Origin: Roseovarius aestuarii
GTDB taxonomy: Bacteria; Pseudomonadota; Alphaproteobacteria; Rhodobacterales; Rhodobacteraceae
Reading direction: 5' to 3'
Length of the DNA stretch: 64,000 nucleotides
Assembly (NCBI GenBank): GCA_027214255.1
Contig: JAPWHL010000010.1
Location: forward strand, 1-64,000
Part shown: piece after piece, positions 8,017 to 17,410 of the stretch
Layout of the letters: each line of letters starts with the position of its first letter
How positions within the stretch are numbered: the stretch's first letter is position 1
Notes under the pieces: model-generated
Database searches by the model: none
Told to the model about the DNA's origin: nothing
Seen by the model: only the letters and a program-made list of their open reading frames with translations
Made by a program: the position numbers and the translations under genes

Positions 8017-8247
8017 TCAGTGGCGTTTGCAGGTCGAGGTATCTGGATCCTCATCTGCCCCGCAGTCCGAAGCCTCATTTCGGGCCATTGCAGCGGCCTG
8101 TTCGGCTATCTCTATGTCCTCTGGATCGTTGGAAGGGATAGCATATCCGCCGCCCAGCCATTTTGACAAATCAACATCCGCGCAACGTCCCGAACAAAAC
8201 GGGCGATAATCCGCATCACTCGGTTTTTGACAAATTGGACAGCTCAT
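8017..8247 (-). CDS. yacG: YacG zinc-binding protein (DNA gyrase inhibitor family)
   Basis: A 76-residue protein with the YacG zinc ribbon: CPICQKP at the N-terminus and CSGRCADVDLSKWLGGGYAI around residues 18-37, giving the C-x2-C...C-x3-C zinc site and the typical WL-x2-Y tail. In E. coli YacG binds GyrB and inhibits DNA gyrase. The C-terminal half is acidic and variable, as in the family. The ATG overlaps the stop of the RNase E/G gene by four bases, so it ends the infA-maf-RNase operon. Confidence 0.9.
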   Translation of the reverse strand: MSCPICQKPSDADYRPFCSGRCADVDLSKWLGGGYAIPSNDPEDIEIAEQAAAMARNEASDCGADEDPDTSTCKRH

Positions 8248-9263
8248 CCCAGGTCCTCGGGCAAGGGCGCGCGATCACGTTTGCGTTGCAATTCATAGTG
8301 ACCCAATGGGGTCCAGCCGACCAATGCTGTCTCGGTCACATCGCTTCGAAATGCGGTGCGCAGGGCCGTTTCAAACGGGCGACGGTCCTTCTTGGCCATC
8401 GGCGCCAGATCCAGTGTAATCTGCCCGCCAAGGCCACGCAGTCGCAACTGGCGCGGCAATTCTCGGGCGCAGGCCAGATTGGCCTTGTTGCCCGCCGCCG
8501 GAGTTGCGTCGCCACCTGTGTTGACATCAACGGCAATCAGGGCGCGCGTTGGCTCGATATACATGCTGGCGCCACCGGACAGGGGGACATGTGGAGCAAG
8601 CAGTTGTTCCAATTGATCCATCACGCCCAGCGCCTCAAACCCGCCTGCTGCCGTTTCGACATCGGCAGGTGCGCTCCATTCCCGCCACGCCACACGATGG
8701 GGGCTATCGCCCTCGACCAATACCTCGGCGTCGCCATCGCTGTCAGCCATCACCGCTAAGGCCAAATCAACCATGGCTCGGATGTCATCGGCAATCTCTT
8801 CGCTTTCGGCGTCACTGCAGGACGAGCGCAGAATCAAGCCCATCGTGTTATCAATCATCGCCTCATGTGCGATTTCCAACAATGCATCACGACGCGCCTC
8901 GTCACGGATACTACGCGAGATGTTCAAACCCGGTGCATCCGGCGTGACGATCGCATAGCGGCTCTTGAACAGCAGCTTCTGGGTCACTGGCAGGGCCTTG
9001 CCCGGCTCAGCATGCCCCGTGACCTGTACCAGCAACGCCTGACCGGGTGCCAGACCGCGTACTTGCCGCAAAAACGCCGGTCCATCGGGGGTACGCAGAA
9101 ACATACCTCCCTGCCCTTTTACGGGACGATCCGCAATCGCGCGATAAATCGTGCCCGGACGCGGTGTATCGGTGTCCACCAACACATCTTCCAACCGCCC
9201 CGCAACCAGACGCGCAGCCGCCTCGCGCGCGCCTATGTGATCCAACACTATCGTATCGCGCAT
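8244..9263 (-). CDS. Ribonuclease E/G family protein, short form
   Basis: A 339-residue member of the RNase E/G family, smaller than RNase G (about 490). The catalytic DNase I-like motifs are present: AVDVNTGG and GGQITLDLAPM each supply the metal-binding aspartate. A recognisable S1 RNA-binding domain and the zinc link of RNase E are not seen, so this is the short alphaproteobacterial paralog rather than the main degradosome RNase E. The start [10 protein letters not shown] at 9263 overlaps the maf stop by one base. A much longer upstream extension in this frame overlaps maf and looks like noise. Confidence 0.85.
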   Translation of the reverse strand: MRDTIVLDHIGAREAAARLVAGRLEDVLVDTDTPRPGTIYRAIADRPVKGQGGMFLRTPDGPAFLRQVRGLAPGQALLVQVTGHAEPGKALPVTQKLLFKSRYAIVTPDAPGLNISRSIRDEARRDALLEIAHEAMIDNTMGLILRSSCSDAESEEIADDIRAMVDLALAVMADSDGDAEVLVEGDSPHRVAWREWSAPADVETAAGGFEALGVMDQLEQLLAPHVPLSGGASMYIEPTRALIAVDVNTGGDATPAAGNKANLACARELPRQLRLRGLGGQITLDLAPMAKKDRRPFETALRTAFRSDVTETALVGWTPLGHYELQRKRDRAPLPEDLG

Positions 9264-9856
9264 CAAGATGCCCCTTTCCAACCGGCCGCCGTCAATAACG
9301 AGGCCGTTTCCGCCAATGGTAGCCCCACAACAGCAGTGAACGATCCAGAAATCCACGGAATCAACGCTCCGGCCGGCCCCTGAATTCCATACCCGCCAGC
9401 CTTGCCTTGCCAGTCGCCTGTCGCCAGATAGGCCCGAACCTCTACATCCGACAGCGACTTCATCCTGACCTTTGTCAACACGTCCCGCTGCCACAAATGC
9501 GCACCACGCCGCACTGCAACAGCCGTTACAACGCTATGACGCCGCCCGGACAACGCTCGTAAGAAAACCTCGGCCTCGGCCTCGCTCTCGGGCTTGCCCA
9601 ATATCCGACGGCCCAGCGCGACAGTGGTGTCCGCTGATAAAACGATATCACTGGCATCCGCACGCACCGCCAGTGCTTTTTCACGCGCCATGCGAATACA
9701 ATACGGGCGCGGCAATTCACCCCGAGCAGGGGATTCATCTATATCAGGGGGGCGGATATCATCCGGAACGACACCGATCTGCGCCAACAATTCCAGACGC
9801 CGCGGACTGCCTGACCCAAGAATAAGTTGAGCGCGCGCAGCGAGGGATTGCGTCAT
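9263..9856 (-). CDS. maf: Maf/YhdE-family nucleoside triphosphate pyrophosphatase
   Basis: A 197-residue protein that hydrolyses non-canonical or modified nucleoside triphosphates. The Maf signature [12 protein letters not shown] lies at about 12-23. [16 protein letters not shown] and the following [15 protein letters not shown] carry the conserved active-site Asp and Lys region. ATG at 9856 (MTQSLA) gives the family length of about 200; the 20 residues further upstream are not family-like. It is located between infA and the RNase E/G gene, an order common in this group. Confidence 0.92.
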   Translation of the reverse strand: MTQSLAARAQLILGSGSPRRLELLAQIGVVPDDIRPPDIDESPARGELPRPYCIRMAREKALAVRADASDIVLSADTTVALGRRILGKPESEAEAEVFLRALSGRRHSVVTAVAVRRGAHLWQRDVLTKVRMKSLSDVEVRAYLATGDWQGKAGGYGIQGPAGALIPWISGSFTAVVGLPLAETASLLTAAGWKGAS

Positions 9857-9955
9857 ATCGGCACCCGGATAAAAAACGCGACACGGTCGCGCCCTGCCAT
9901 CGGCAAAGCGCCGCACCGTACGCCTAGATCAATCGGGGTACAGCAGTGCCGTACC

Positions 9956-10174
9956 CTATTTGAAGCGGTAATTGATCCGACCCTTAGTCAAATCATATGG
10001 GGTCATCTCGACCTGCACCTTGTCGCCGGCAAGAACACGGATGCGGTTCTTACGCATCTTACCTGCCGTATGTGCGATGATCTCATGGCCGTTTTCCAGC
10101 TCGACCTTGAATGTCGCATTCGGCAGGAGCTCCTTGACGACACCGGGAAATTCGAGCGTATCTTCCTTGGCCAT
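9956..10174 (-). CDS. infA: Translation initiation factor IF-1
   Basis: A 72-residue S1-fold protein, essentially family-standard: [19 protein letters not shown] at the N-terminus and KGRINYRFK at the C-terminus. IF-1 binds the 30S A site and modulates IF-2 and IF-3 during initiation. It is the first gene of the minus-strand run infA-maf-RNase E/G-yacG. About 100 bases separate it from maf, and the upstream 138 bases (10175-10312) should hold its promoter. Confidence 0.98.
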   Translation of the reverse strand: MAKEDTLEFPGVVKELLPNATFKVELENGHEIIAHTAGKMRKNRIRVLAGDKVQVEMTPYDLTKGRINYRFK

Positions 10175-10312
10175 GTGGTCTCCTATAGCAGCTTTTCCGC
10201 GATCATGCGGAATTGCGCCTTAAATGGCCCTAATCGCGCTATAATTCAAGAGGCTAAAGCACACAGGCGCAACACGGGCGTAAATCACCGCCAGTCCAGA
10301 CACATCTGTCAT

Positions 10313-11206
10313 TCAGACCAGACGCATCACGTCCGGATCTGCATGACGCCCCTGCTGGTCCTCCCAATGGCTGCGATTCAATACGCCCCCATCCGCGCGC
10401 ACATGGGCCACCCGCGCCAGATCCACCTCGCCAAACGTCCACCCGGGGCGATTAAGCGTGCCCTCTGCGATCACACCCGTAGGCGGAAAGCCTGTATCGG
10501 GCGGTCCGAAAATCCCGCCCATGCCAGTGCCTTCATCCACGGCTGGCGACCAAGTCGCCATACCGACAACAGAAGACATCACGCTGACGCATTGCGCTTC
10601 TAATGCACGGGCCATCGCCCCAATCCGAACGCGGCTATATCCCGCCAATGCTTCGGTGCAGGAGGGCACCAGCAACAAATCCGCCTCGGAGACAGCCCGC
10701 CCCAGAAGTGGAAATTCGCTGTCATAACAAATCAGTACCCCAATTCGTCCTAGGCTCGTCTCGAACAAACGCAGCGGTCCACCGGGTGCGATATCCCAAG
10801 GATCACGCTCGAACCGGGTCATGATCTGCTTGTCCTGAATCCCAACAGCACCGCCAGGTGTAAACAGCCGTGCGCGGTTAACCGGGCGCGGCGCAATAGC
10901 CTCATCCAGAACCGGGGCCGACGCGGCCAGAATATGCACGCCATACCGCGCGGCCAGATCCGAATGCAGGCTATCCACATCCCCGATCAAATCCGACACG
11001 GCATAAAGACAACGCTCCAGGTCTCCCGCCACCTCCGGCCCGGCCAACATGGCCAGCTCCATCGCACCATATTCAGGGAACACCAATAATTCCGCCCCCT
11101 GCCCGGCGGCGTCTGCCACCCACGCGGTCAGCTTGTCAGAATACTCAGACCAGCTTTTTAGCGGATCCAACGGATATGCGGCTGTTGCTATTTTCATATC
11201 AGTCAT
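10313..11206 (-). CDS. Carbon-nitrogen hydrolase (nitrilase superfamily)
   Basis: A 297-residue amidase or nitrilase-fold enzyme. The Glu-Lys-Cys triad is visible: LVFPEYGAMEL (Glu), IQDKQIMTRFE (Lys) and IGVLICYDSEFP (Cys). It is cytoplasmic, with no signal peptide. The family cleaves non-peptide C-N bonds, for example in omega-amides, carbamoyl or nitrile compounds; the substrate cannot be assigned. The start MTDMKIATAAYP at 11206 follows GGGGCGG. It is probably monocistronic, ending 138 bases before infA on the same strand. Confidence 0.88.
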   Translation of the reverse strand: MTDMKIATAAYPLDPLKSWSEYSDKLTAWVADAAGQGAELLVFPEYGAMELAMLAGPEVAGDLERCLYAVSDLIGDVDSLHSDLAARYGVHILAASAPVLDEAIAPRPVNRARLFTPGGAVGIQDKQIMTRFERDPWDIAPGGPLRLFETSLGRIGVLICYDSEFPLLGRAVSEADLLLVPSCTEALAGYSRVRIGAMARALEAQCVSVMSSVVGMATWSPAVDEGTGMGGIFGPPDTGFPPTGVIAEGTLNRPGWTFGEVDLARVAHVRADGGVLNRSHWEDQQGRHADPDVMRLV

Positions 11207-11394
11207 TTTATCACCGCCCCTGAAAAGGTCCAGCACACACCGCTTTCATCTTTCCAAAAATACCTTTTCCAAACGCCCTTGAACACGACAGGCATAGATC
11301 ATGCGCCCCGAGCGCGTCCCGCGCCCGCCGGGCCCTCACAGGCCCGGCGCCTGACATTCAGCGCGCCGTTAGGCGCTCATTTAGATCACGCCAC

Positions 11395-11440
11395 GAAAAA
11401 GCCCCGCACGCCCGGGCTGTTGCGCCGGGGCCCGCGGGGC
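11395..11440 (-). terminator. Intrinsic terminator after the BON-LysM gene
   Basis: Read on the minus strand, GCCCCGC and GCGGGGC form the outer arms of a GC-rich hairpin (11401-11440), followed by TTTTT (11400-11396). It lies 25 bases after the stop of the BON-LysM gene. Confidence 0.8.
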
Positions 11441-11464
11441 AAATGTCGTGCTAAAACCGTCTAT

Positions 11465-11875
11465 TTACTGCGGGATGCGCAACATTTGGCCGGGGTAAAT
11501 CTTGTCCGGGTGACTGAGCATCGGTTTGTTGGCTTCGAAAATTTCGGTGTAGCGCGCGCCATTGCCCAGCGTCTTTTCCGCAATCGCCCACAGCGTGTCG
11601 CCCTTTTTGACCTCGTGCAAAACCGGGTCATCCCCGCCGGCCAGATCCTCGACACCCGAAACGCCCTCGATATTACCGACGGCCAGAATCACTTTTTCCT
11701 TGGCTTCTTGGCTGGTGGCCTTGCCGGACACTTTGACGACACCGTCCACAACGTCGATCTCCAGACCATCCGATTCCAGCCCCAGATCCGCGACCTCTTT
11801 TTTCAACGCATCCGCATCTGGCGCCCCATCCGAGACTTTCTTGCCCGAGCCTGTCAGAAAATTCCAAAATCCCAT
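11465..11875 (-). CDS. BON-LysM domain protein (YgaU/Kbp-like)
   Basis: A 136-residue protein with a BON domain (about 20-75, containing VDGVVKVSGKATSQEAKEKV) followed by a C-terminal LysM domain (about 85-135, VKKGDTLWAIAEKTLGNGARY). This is the architecture of E. coli YgaU/Kbp, a potassium-binding cytoplasmic protein. No signal peptide is visible. The alternative is a cell-wall-associated protein by virtue of LysM, but without an export signal the Kbp-like reading is better. It has its own terminator and no operon partner. Confidence 0.85.
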   Translation of the reverse strand: MGFWNFLTGSGKKVSDGAPDADALKKEVADLGLESDGLEIDVVDGVVKVSGKATSQEAKEKVILAVGNIEGVSGVEDLAGGDDPVLHEVKKGDTLWAIAEKTLGNGARYTEIFEANKPMLSHPDKIYPGQMLRIPQ

Positions 11876-11943
11876 GATACCCTCCTAGTTGGTGCTATGC
11901 GCCCATCTTTGGCCATTCGGGGCCGGGTGAACAGGGGGAAAAC

Positions 11944-13740
11944 TTAGCTCATTCCGCCATCCGTGAATTGCAACCGTGCCAGCCGCGCATACAGCCCGCC
12001 TTCCGCCACCAAACTGTCATGCGTGCCAGAGGCAACAATGCGCCCTTCTTCCAACACGACAATCCGATCTGCTTTTTTCACAGTCGCCAACCGATGCGCG
12101 ACGATGATCATCGTGCGCCCCTCTGACAGCGTATCTATTGCGCCCTGTACCGCCCGCTCGCTTTCGGCATCAAGCGCGCTGGTCGCCTCATCTAGCAAGA
12201 GAACGGGCGCGTCGCGCAAGATCGCGCGCGCGATGGCAATCCGTTGCTTTTGCCCACCCGACAACATCACACCGCGCTCGCCGACCTGACTGTCATAGCC
12301 CTCGGGCAGACCTTTAATGAACTCATGCGCTGCAGCGGCACGGGCGGCGGCCTCGACCTCGGCGTCGGTGGCGCCCAACCGGCCGAACCGGATGTTTTCA
12401 CGTGCCGTGGTGGCGAAAATCACCGGATCTTGTGGCACCAACGCCAGATGCTGACGAAATGCGTCGCGCCTCATCTGGCTCAATGGCACACCGTCCAGCG
12501 TGACCTGCCCCGCATCCGGATCATAAAACCGCTGGATCAATTGGATCACCGTGGTTTTCCCCGCCCCCGACGGGCCCACCAACGCGATGGTTTCGCCCGC
12601 ATGGATCGTCAGGTTGAATGCATCCAGCGCGGGAATATCCTGCCTTGCGGGATAGGAGAAATTCACATTCTCAAACCGGATTTCGCCCTGCACTGGAGCC
12701 GTCAATGCGACTGGGCTGGCCGGGTCTTCGATCGGGTCATGAGTGCCCAGCAATTCAACCAAGCGCTCGGTTGCGCCCGCCGCGCGCTGCAATTCGCCCC
12801 AGATTTCGGACAATGCGCCAACCGCACTGGCCACCAGAACCGAATAGATCACAAACTGAACCAACGTACCCGCGCTCATCGTGTCGTCGCGTACCGCACG
12901 TGCGCCCATCCACAACACACACACCACGCCCGCAAACACCAAAAAGATCACAATCACTGTCATCAACGCCCTGATCCAGATGCGTTGACGGGCAGCGTTA
13001 TAGCTTTGCTCGGTGACGTCCGCGAAACTGCCTCGCGTAGCTCCTTCGTGGGTAAAGGCCTGAACCGTCTGCACACTTAGCAGCGCCTCGGATGCAGTGC
13101 CCGAACTTTGCGCGATCCAGTCCTGATTTTCGCGGCTCAGCTTGCGCAACTTTCGCCCCAGCACCAAAATCGGAACGATGATCAAGGGCACGATCAACAA
13201 CACCATGCCCGTCAGCTTGGCCGATGTGGCCAGCATCAGCACCAAACCGCCAATGAATATCAACAGGTTGCGCAGCGCAATTGAAATGGACGATCCGATA
13301 ACACTAAGGATCAATGTGGTGTCGGTGGTGATCCGGCTCAGAACTTCACCGGTCATGATCCGCTCAAAAAATGCGGGGCTCATCCCGATTACACGATCAA
13401 ACACTGCCTTGCGGATGTCGGCGACCACCCGCTCGCCCAACCGCGTGACCAAGGCATAGCGCAGCCCGGTCCCCACAGCCAACAGCGCGGTGATCAGCAG
13501 CGCGGCAATGAAATACTGATCCAGAATTTGGGCATCTTCAGCCCCGAAACTGTCGATCACCCGGCGCACCGCCAAGGGCATCAGCAGTGATACACCCGCC
13601 GTCAGCGTCAGCGCCATCAAAGCCCCCGCAACCAGCAGCTTGTAAGGGGTCAGAAACGGTACAAGCGCCTTAAGCGCCCCCACTTTGCGCGAACGTTCGC
13701 GATCCAGCGTATCCGCACCATTCTCGGCTTTGCGCACCAC
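11944..13740 (-). CDS. ABC exporter, fused permease-ATPase
   Basis: A 598-residue half-transporter of the MsbA/multidrug type. A six-helix transmembrane domain occupies about 25-330, and the ATPase domain has Walker A GPSGAGKTT, signature LSGGQKQR and Walker B VLLLDEATSALD, followed by the H-loop VAHRLATV. All catalytic motifs are intact. It probably acts as a homodimer in the inner membrane exporting lipids or hydrophobic compounds; the substrate is unknown. It stands between the BON-LysM gene and mltG, with 125 bases to the latter, so it may have its own promoter. Confidence 0.92.
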   Translation of the reverse strand: MVRKAENGADTLDRERSRKVGALKALVPFLTPYKLLVAGALMALTLTAGVSLLMPLAVRRVIDSFGAEDAQILDQYFIAALLITALLAVGTGLRYALVTRLGERVVADIRKAVFDRVIGMSPAFFERIMTGEVLSRITTDTTLILSVIGSSISIALRNLLIFIGGLVLMLATSAKLTGMVLLIVPLIIVPILVLGRKLRKLSRENQDWIAQSSGTASEALLSVQTVQAFTHEGATRGSFADVTEQSYNAARQRIWIRALMTVIVIFLVFAGVVCVLWMGARAVRDDTMSAGTLVQFVIYSVLVASAVGALSEIWGELQRAAGATERLVELLGTHDPIEDPASPVALTAPVQGEIRFENVNFSYPARQDIPALDAFNLTIHAGETIALVGPSGAGKTTVIQLIQRFYDPDAGQVTLDGVPLSQMRRDAFRQHLALVPQDPVIFATTARENIRFGRLGATDAEVEAAARAAAAHEFIKGLPEGYDSQVGERGVMLSGGQKQRIAIARAILRDAPVLLLDEATSALDAESERAVQGAIDTLSEGRTMIIVAHRLATVKKADRIVVLEEGRIVASGTHDSLVAEGGLYARLARLQFTDGGMS

Positions 13741-13865
13741 GATACTGTCCTCTCGTCCGGGGGGTTAGCAGCTGTCTTGGCCCTGCGAGCCCATGGGGTC
13801 AAGAGGCGGAGGGCCACCATGGGGCGCGACGCTCTGTCTCATCGCACCCCAGACTGTCCACTTTC

Positions 13866-15023
13866 TTAGTTGCCTTGAGCGCGCTCGGCCTCGATCTGAC
13901 GCCACTTGGCTACGTTGGCGTTATGCTCGTCCAACGTTTCCGCAAAGGCGTGCCCACCTGTGCCATCTGCGACGAAAAAGATGTAAGGCGTTTGATCCGG
14001 GTTTATCGCGGCCTCGATGCTGGCACGGCCCGGATTGGCGATCGGCGTTGGAGGCAGACCCGGAATGACATAGGTATTCCATGGTGTTGCACCGCGCAGT
14101 TCACTTTGACGCAGGCCCCGACCCAACACGCCTTTACCTTCAGTAATCCCATAGATCACGGTTGGGTCGGTTTGCAGACGCATCCCCTTATTCAGTCGGT
14201 TGATAAAGACCGAGGCCACCTGACGGCGCTCTTCTGGCACGCCGGTTTCTTTCTCGATGATTGAGGCAAGGATCAACATTTCCTCTGGGCTTTTCAACGG
14301 CAGGTCATCGTCGCGTTCGGCCCATGCTGCTGCAACCAAGATCTCTTGGGCGGTTTGCATCCGCTCAATCACGTTGGCGCGGGTATCACCTTTGCGGATT
14401 TCATAGCTGTCCGGTGCCAAGCTGCCCTCGGCAGGCAAGTCCGCAACGTCGCCCTCCAGAACTTCGATTCCCTTGAGGGCCTCGACAATCTGCCAGCTGG
14501 TTGTGCCTTCGGCAATCGCTACACGGAACCGCGTGTCAGGCTTGGCGGTGACTTGGGTGAACACTTCGGGTGTTTCGTCTTCGCCGGGAACAAAAGCGGC
14601 CTTTTCGACGTAATGATTGGTCGTCGGATCAAGTTCGCGCACCTGCACTTCGCCGCTGGTCACACCAATACGATAGACCACTTCGGTGCCACAGGTGCTG
14701 GCCCCGCCACGGGTGATCAAATGGGTGATTTCAGACATGCTGGAACCTTCGGGCACCAGCCAGCTACCGGCTTTCAGTTGGCTTGCCTTGTCCGTGTAAT
14801 CCGCCCCGATACGAAAGACCGAAGCATTGGTGACGGCCTGTTGTTCGGCCAGTTGCGCCGACACCTTGCGCATGGACGATCCCCGCTCCACCCGCAGGCA
14901 GATCGGCTCGCTCAGGGGGCCTTCGGCATGGTAGGTACTTTGGCCCCACAGGATCAACCCGCCCAACAGGAACGCGATTACAACCAAAAAAGTCAGCGCG
15001 TTGGACGCGATATTACGCCACAT
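13866..15023 (-). CDS. mltG: Endolytic murein transglycosylase MltG
   Basis: A 385-residue inner-membrane lytic transglycosylase that cleaves nascent peptidoglycan strands. One N-terminal transmembrane helix (about 8-27) anchors the periplasmic YceG domain. The catalytic region LASIIEKETGVPEERRQVAS carries the active-site glutamate, and LQTDPTVIYG and TPWNTYVIPGLPPTPI are family signatures. The ATG overlaps the fabF stop by one base, so the two form an operon, a frequent pairing in bacteria. Confidence 0.96.
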   Translation of the reverse strand: MWRNIASNALTFLVVIAFLLGGLILWGQSTYHAEGPLSEPICLRVERGSSMRKVSAQLAEQQAVTNASVFRIGADYTDKASQLKAGSWLVPEGSSMSEITHLITRGGASTCGTEVVYRIGVTSGEVQVRELDPTTNHYVEKAAFVPGEDETPEVFTQVTAKPDTRFRVAIAEGTTSWQIVEALKGIEVLEGDVADLPAEGSLAPDSYEIRKGDTRANVIERMQTAQEILVAAAWAERDDDLPLKSPEEMLILASIIEKETGVPEERRQVASVFINRLNKGMRLQTDPTVIYGITEGKGVLGRGLRQSELRGATPWNTYVIPGLPPTPIANPGRASIEAAINPDQTPYIFFVADGTGGHAFAETLDEHNANVAKWRQIEAERAQGN

Positions 15024-16282
15024 TATCGCAACTTACCCATACACAAGCTGGCGTTGGTTCCGCCAAAGCCAAAGCTATTGGACATCACAACATCGACCTT
15101 GCGTTCGCGTTTTGCATTCGGGGCCAGATCCAGAGGCGTTTCCACCGCCGGATTATCCAGATTGATTGTCGGCGGCACGACCTGATCACGAATTGCCAGA
15201 ATGGAAAAGATCGCCTCGATCGCGCCCGCAGCGCCCAAAAGGTGGCCCGTGGCGGATTTGGTCGAACTCATCGTCGCTTTGGCAGCGCCATCGCCCAACA
15301 AACGTTCGACCGCCTTCAACTCAATCGTGTCGGCCATCGTCGACGTGCCATGCGCGTTGATGTAATCCACATCTGCCGGATCGACACCGGCATGTTTTAA
15401 CGCCATCTGCATAGCACGATAGCCACCATCGCCATCTTCGGACGGAGCAGTAATGTGATAGGCATCCCCCGACAGGCCATACCCCAGAACTTCGGCGTAG
15501 ATTTTCGCGCCGCGTGCCTTGGCGTGTTCGTATTCTTCCAGAACGACGATACCCGCTCCTTCGCCCATGACAAAACCGTCACGGTCCGCGTCATAGGGGC
15601 GGCTGGCCGCCTTTGGATCATCCGTGCGTTTGGTCGACAACGCCTTGCAGGCGTTGAAGCCAGCAATACCAATTTCGCAAATCGCGGCCTCGGCGCCGCC
15701 AGCAACCATCACGTCAGCATCGCCGAAAATAATCAACCGTGCAGCATCGCCAATGGCGTGCGCACCGGTGGAGCAGGCCGTAACCACCGCGTGATTCGGT
15801 CCCTTGAAGCCATAGCGAATACCCACCTGCCCCGAAATCAGGTTGATCAAGGCACCGGGAATAAAAAACGGAGATACCCGCCGCACGCCTTTGTCGCGGA
15901 TTGTCAGGGTCGTTTGTTCAATGGATTGCAAGCCACCGATACCCGACCCAATCATCACGCCGGTACGTTGGCGGCTTTCCTCGTCTTCGGGCATCCAGCC
16001 GGAATCCTCGACAGCCTGTTGGGCCGCAGCAACACCGTAGAGGATGAAATCATCCACTTTGCGGCGTTCCTTGGGCTCCATAAAATCGTCGGGATTGAAC
16101 GTGCCGTCGCTGCCATCGCCATAAGGCACTTCACAGGCGTATTTGGTCAAAACGTTAGAGGCGTCAAACCGCGTAATCGGCCCCGCACCGGATTGCCCAT
16201 CCAACAGACGGCTCCAGCTTTCTTCGACGCCGGAGGCCAGCGGTGTGACCAATCCAAGACCTGTAACAACAACACGGCGCAT
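15023..16282 (-). CDS. fabF: 3-oxoacyl-ACP synthase II (FabF)
   Basis: A 419-residue condensing enzyme elongating acyl-ACP with malonyl-ACP. The active-site Cys is in VTACSTGAHAIGDA, and the two histidines are in NAHGTSTMADTIE and SATGHLLGAAGA. Length and N-terminus (MRRVVVTGLGLVTPLASG) are standard. It is co-transcribed with mltG downstream. The HisA-like gene ends 127 bases upstream on the same strand, so fabF could have its own promoter in that gap. Confidence 0.98.
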   Translation of the reverse strand: MRRVVVTGLGLVTPLASGVEESWSRLLDGQSGAGPITRFDASNVLTKYACEVPYGDGSDGTFNPDDFMEPKERRKVDDFILYGVAAAQQAVEDSGWMPEDEESRQRTGVMIGSGIGGLQSIEQTTLTIRDKGVRRVSPFFIPGALINLISGQVGIRYGFKGPNHAVVTACSTGAHAIGDAARLIIFGDADVMVAGGAEAAICEIGIAGFNACKALSTKRTDDPKAASRPYDADRDGFVMGEGAGIVVLEEYEHAKARGAKIYAEVLGYGLSGDAYHITAPSEDGDGGYRAMQMALKHAGVDPADVDYINAHGTSTMADTIELKAVERLLGDGAAKATMSSTKSATGHLLGAAGAIEAIFSILAIRDQVVPPTINLDNPAVETPLDLAPNAKRERKVDVVMSNSFGFGGTNASLCMGKLR

Positions 16283-16409
16283 AAGCTGCCCCCTTTTTAA
16301 CTCTGATTGTCAGGTCTTACCTCGGCTTACCACCAAGGGGCAAGGCAAAGCAGAAGGCGCGCGCACTGTCGCGCATGCCAAAAGCCACCGTTTGCTTCGG
16401 TGCTGATCC

Positions 16410-17153
16410 TTATTGAAACTCTGCCACGGGTTCGGTTCCGGTCTGCGCCACCATCAGCGCCTTGGCCAAATCAACATCCTTGGACAACAATGCGCGCCCG
16501 ATCAGCGTGCCTGCAATGTTGGGCACATAGGCCAACCGCGCCACATCGTCGACACTCGCAACCGTGCCACGTGCAATCACGGGATGGCGCGTGGATGCCG
16601 CAAGGGCGGTGATGACGCTAAGGCTGGCATCGCGTTCGGCTATATCCGAGTCGATATCGGTAACGATGATTCCCGCCAGTGGCGCATCATCAAAAGCCGC
16701 AACATAGGCTTCTGGTGTAAAGCTGGAGCGCGAGCGCCAGCCGTCAGTCATCACCGCCCCCTCAAAAATATCAACGGCAAGCGTGATTTGATCAGGGAAC
16801 TGTTTGGCCAAGGCACGCAACAAATCAGGGTCATGGGCGGCCATGGTGCCAATGACGACACGGCCAACCCCGTGGTCGACCCAACGGGCTACCTGATCGC
16901 GGCTTCGAAACCCGCCCCCCAACTGAACCGGGATACCAGCGGCGCGAATAATCTCTAGGGTCAGGTCGTTATTGTCGCCATCACCACGCAGCGCGTTTAT
17001 GTCGGTCACATGCATCCATTCCGCTCCGGCCTCGGCAAAGCCTCGTGCGGTTTCAATCGGATCCACATGCCATATCACAGGCTCGTCCAGCCGCCCGCGA
17101 GTCAGCGAAACACATTTTCCGTTAAACAGCTCTAGCGTTGGATAGATAATCAT
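16410..17153 (-). CDS. HisA-like TIM-barrel protein, divergent paralog
   Basis: A 247-residue protein with overall HisA/HisF similarity (MIIYPTLELFNGKCVSL; VQLGGGFRS; VVIGTMAA; LAVDIFEGAV; TLIGRALL). HisA isomerises ProFAR to PRFAR in histidine synthesis, using two aspartates. Here the first position is Glu8 (TLELF instead of AIDL), the second Asp is kept (Asp128), the SRDG loop reads DSDIAE, and the second phosphate loop reads ARGT instead of SGG. These changes argue against ordinary HisA activity. It sits between acpP and fabF, away from any his gene. Its function is unknown. The start is set at MIIYP by homology. Confidence 0.75.
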   Translation of the reverse strand: MIIYPTLELFNGKCVSLTRGRLDEPVIWHVDPIETARGFAEAGAEWMHVTDINALRGDGDNNDLTLEIIRAAGIPVQLGGGFRSRDQVARWVDHGVGRVVIGTMAAHDPDLLRALAKQFPDQITLAVDIFEGAVMTDGWRSRSSFTPEAYVAAFDDAPLAGIIVTDIDSDIAERDASLSVITALAASTRHPVIARGTVASVDDVARLAYVPNIAGTLIGRALLSKDVDLAKALMVAQTGTEPVAEFQ

Positions 17154-17342
17154 GTCGGACAGGCCCCAGATTTCACGCCCCGCACCATACGGGGCCACAG
17201 CATTCTTTGCATGCTACACGGTCTTCGCGATTCTCCAAAATCGGCATTCCATCCCTGAATAGCGCCGCAAAATACCATTGCCGCACCGATAGCCCATGAA
17301 GCATGAGACAACATCAGGCTCGCTCGCACTTATGCGTCAAAC

Positions 17343-17378
17343 AAAAAGCCCCCGTTCGTTTCCGAACGAGGGCTTTTC
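17343..17378 (-). terminator. Intrinsic terminator after acpP
   Basis: Minus-strand arms AGCCCTCGTTCG and CGAACGGGGGCT enclose a short loop and are followed by TTTTTGT. It is located 33 bases after the acpP stop, separating acpP from the HisA-like gene. Confidence 0.88.
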
Positions 17379-17410
17379 ATTATCATTCCCCCCGCAGGGG
17401 GCTGTGTCGC

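Noticed and set aside
9264..9494. 77-residue N-terminal extension of the RNase E/G protein
   Set aside because: It lies within maf; the ATG at 9263 overlaps the maf stop by one base and starts the conserved sequence.
10195..10212. Dyad TTCCGC...GCGGAA between infA and the nitrilase gene
   Set aside because: The stem is short and no T-run follows on either strand, so it is not supported as a terminator.
12244..13080. 278-codon plus-strand open frame opposite the ABC exporter
   Set aside because: Antisense to a complete transporter gene; low-complexity His/Gln-rich translation.
15455..16300. 281-codon plus-strand open frame opposite fabF
   Set aside because: fabF has intact catalytic residues on the minus strand; the opposite frame is a GC-rich artefact.
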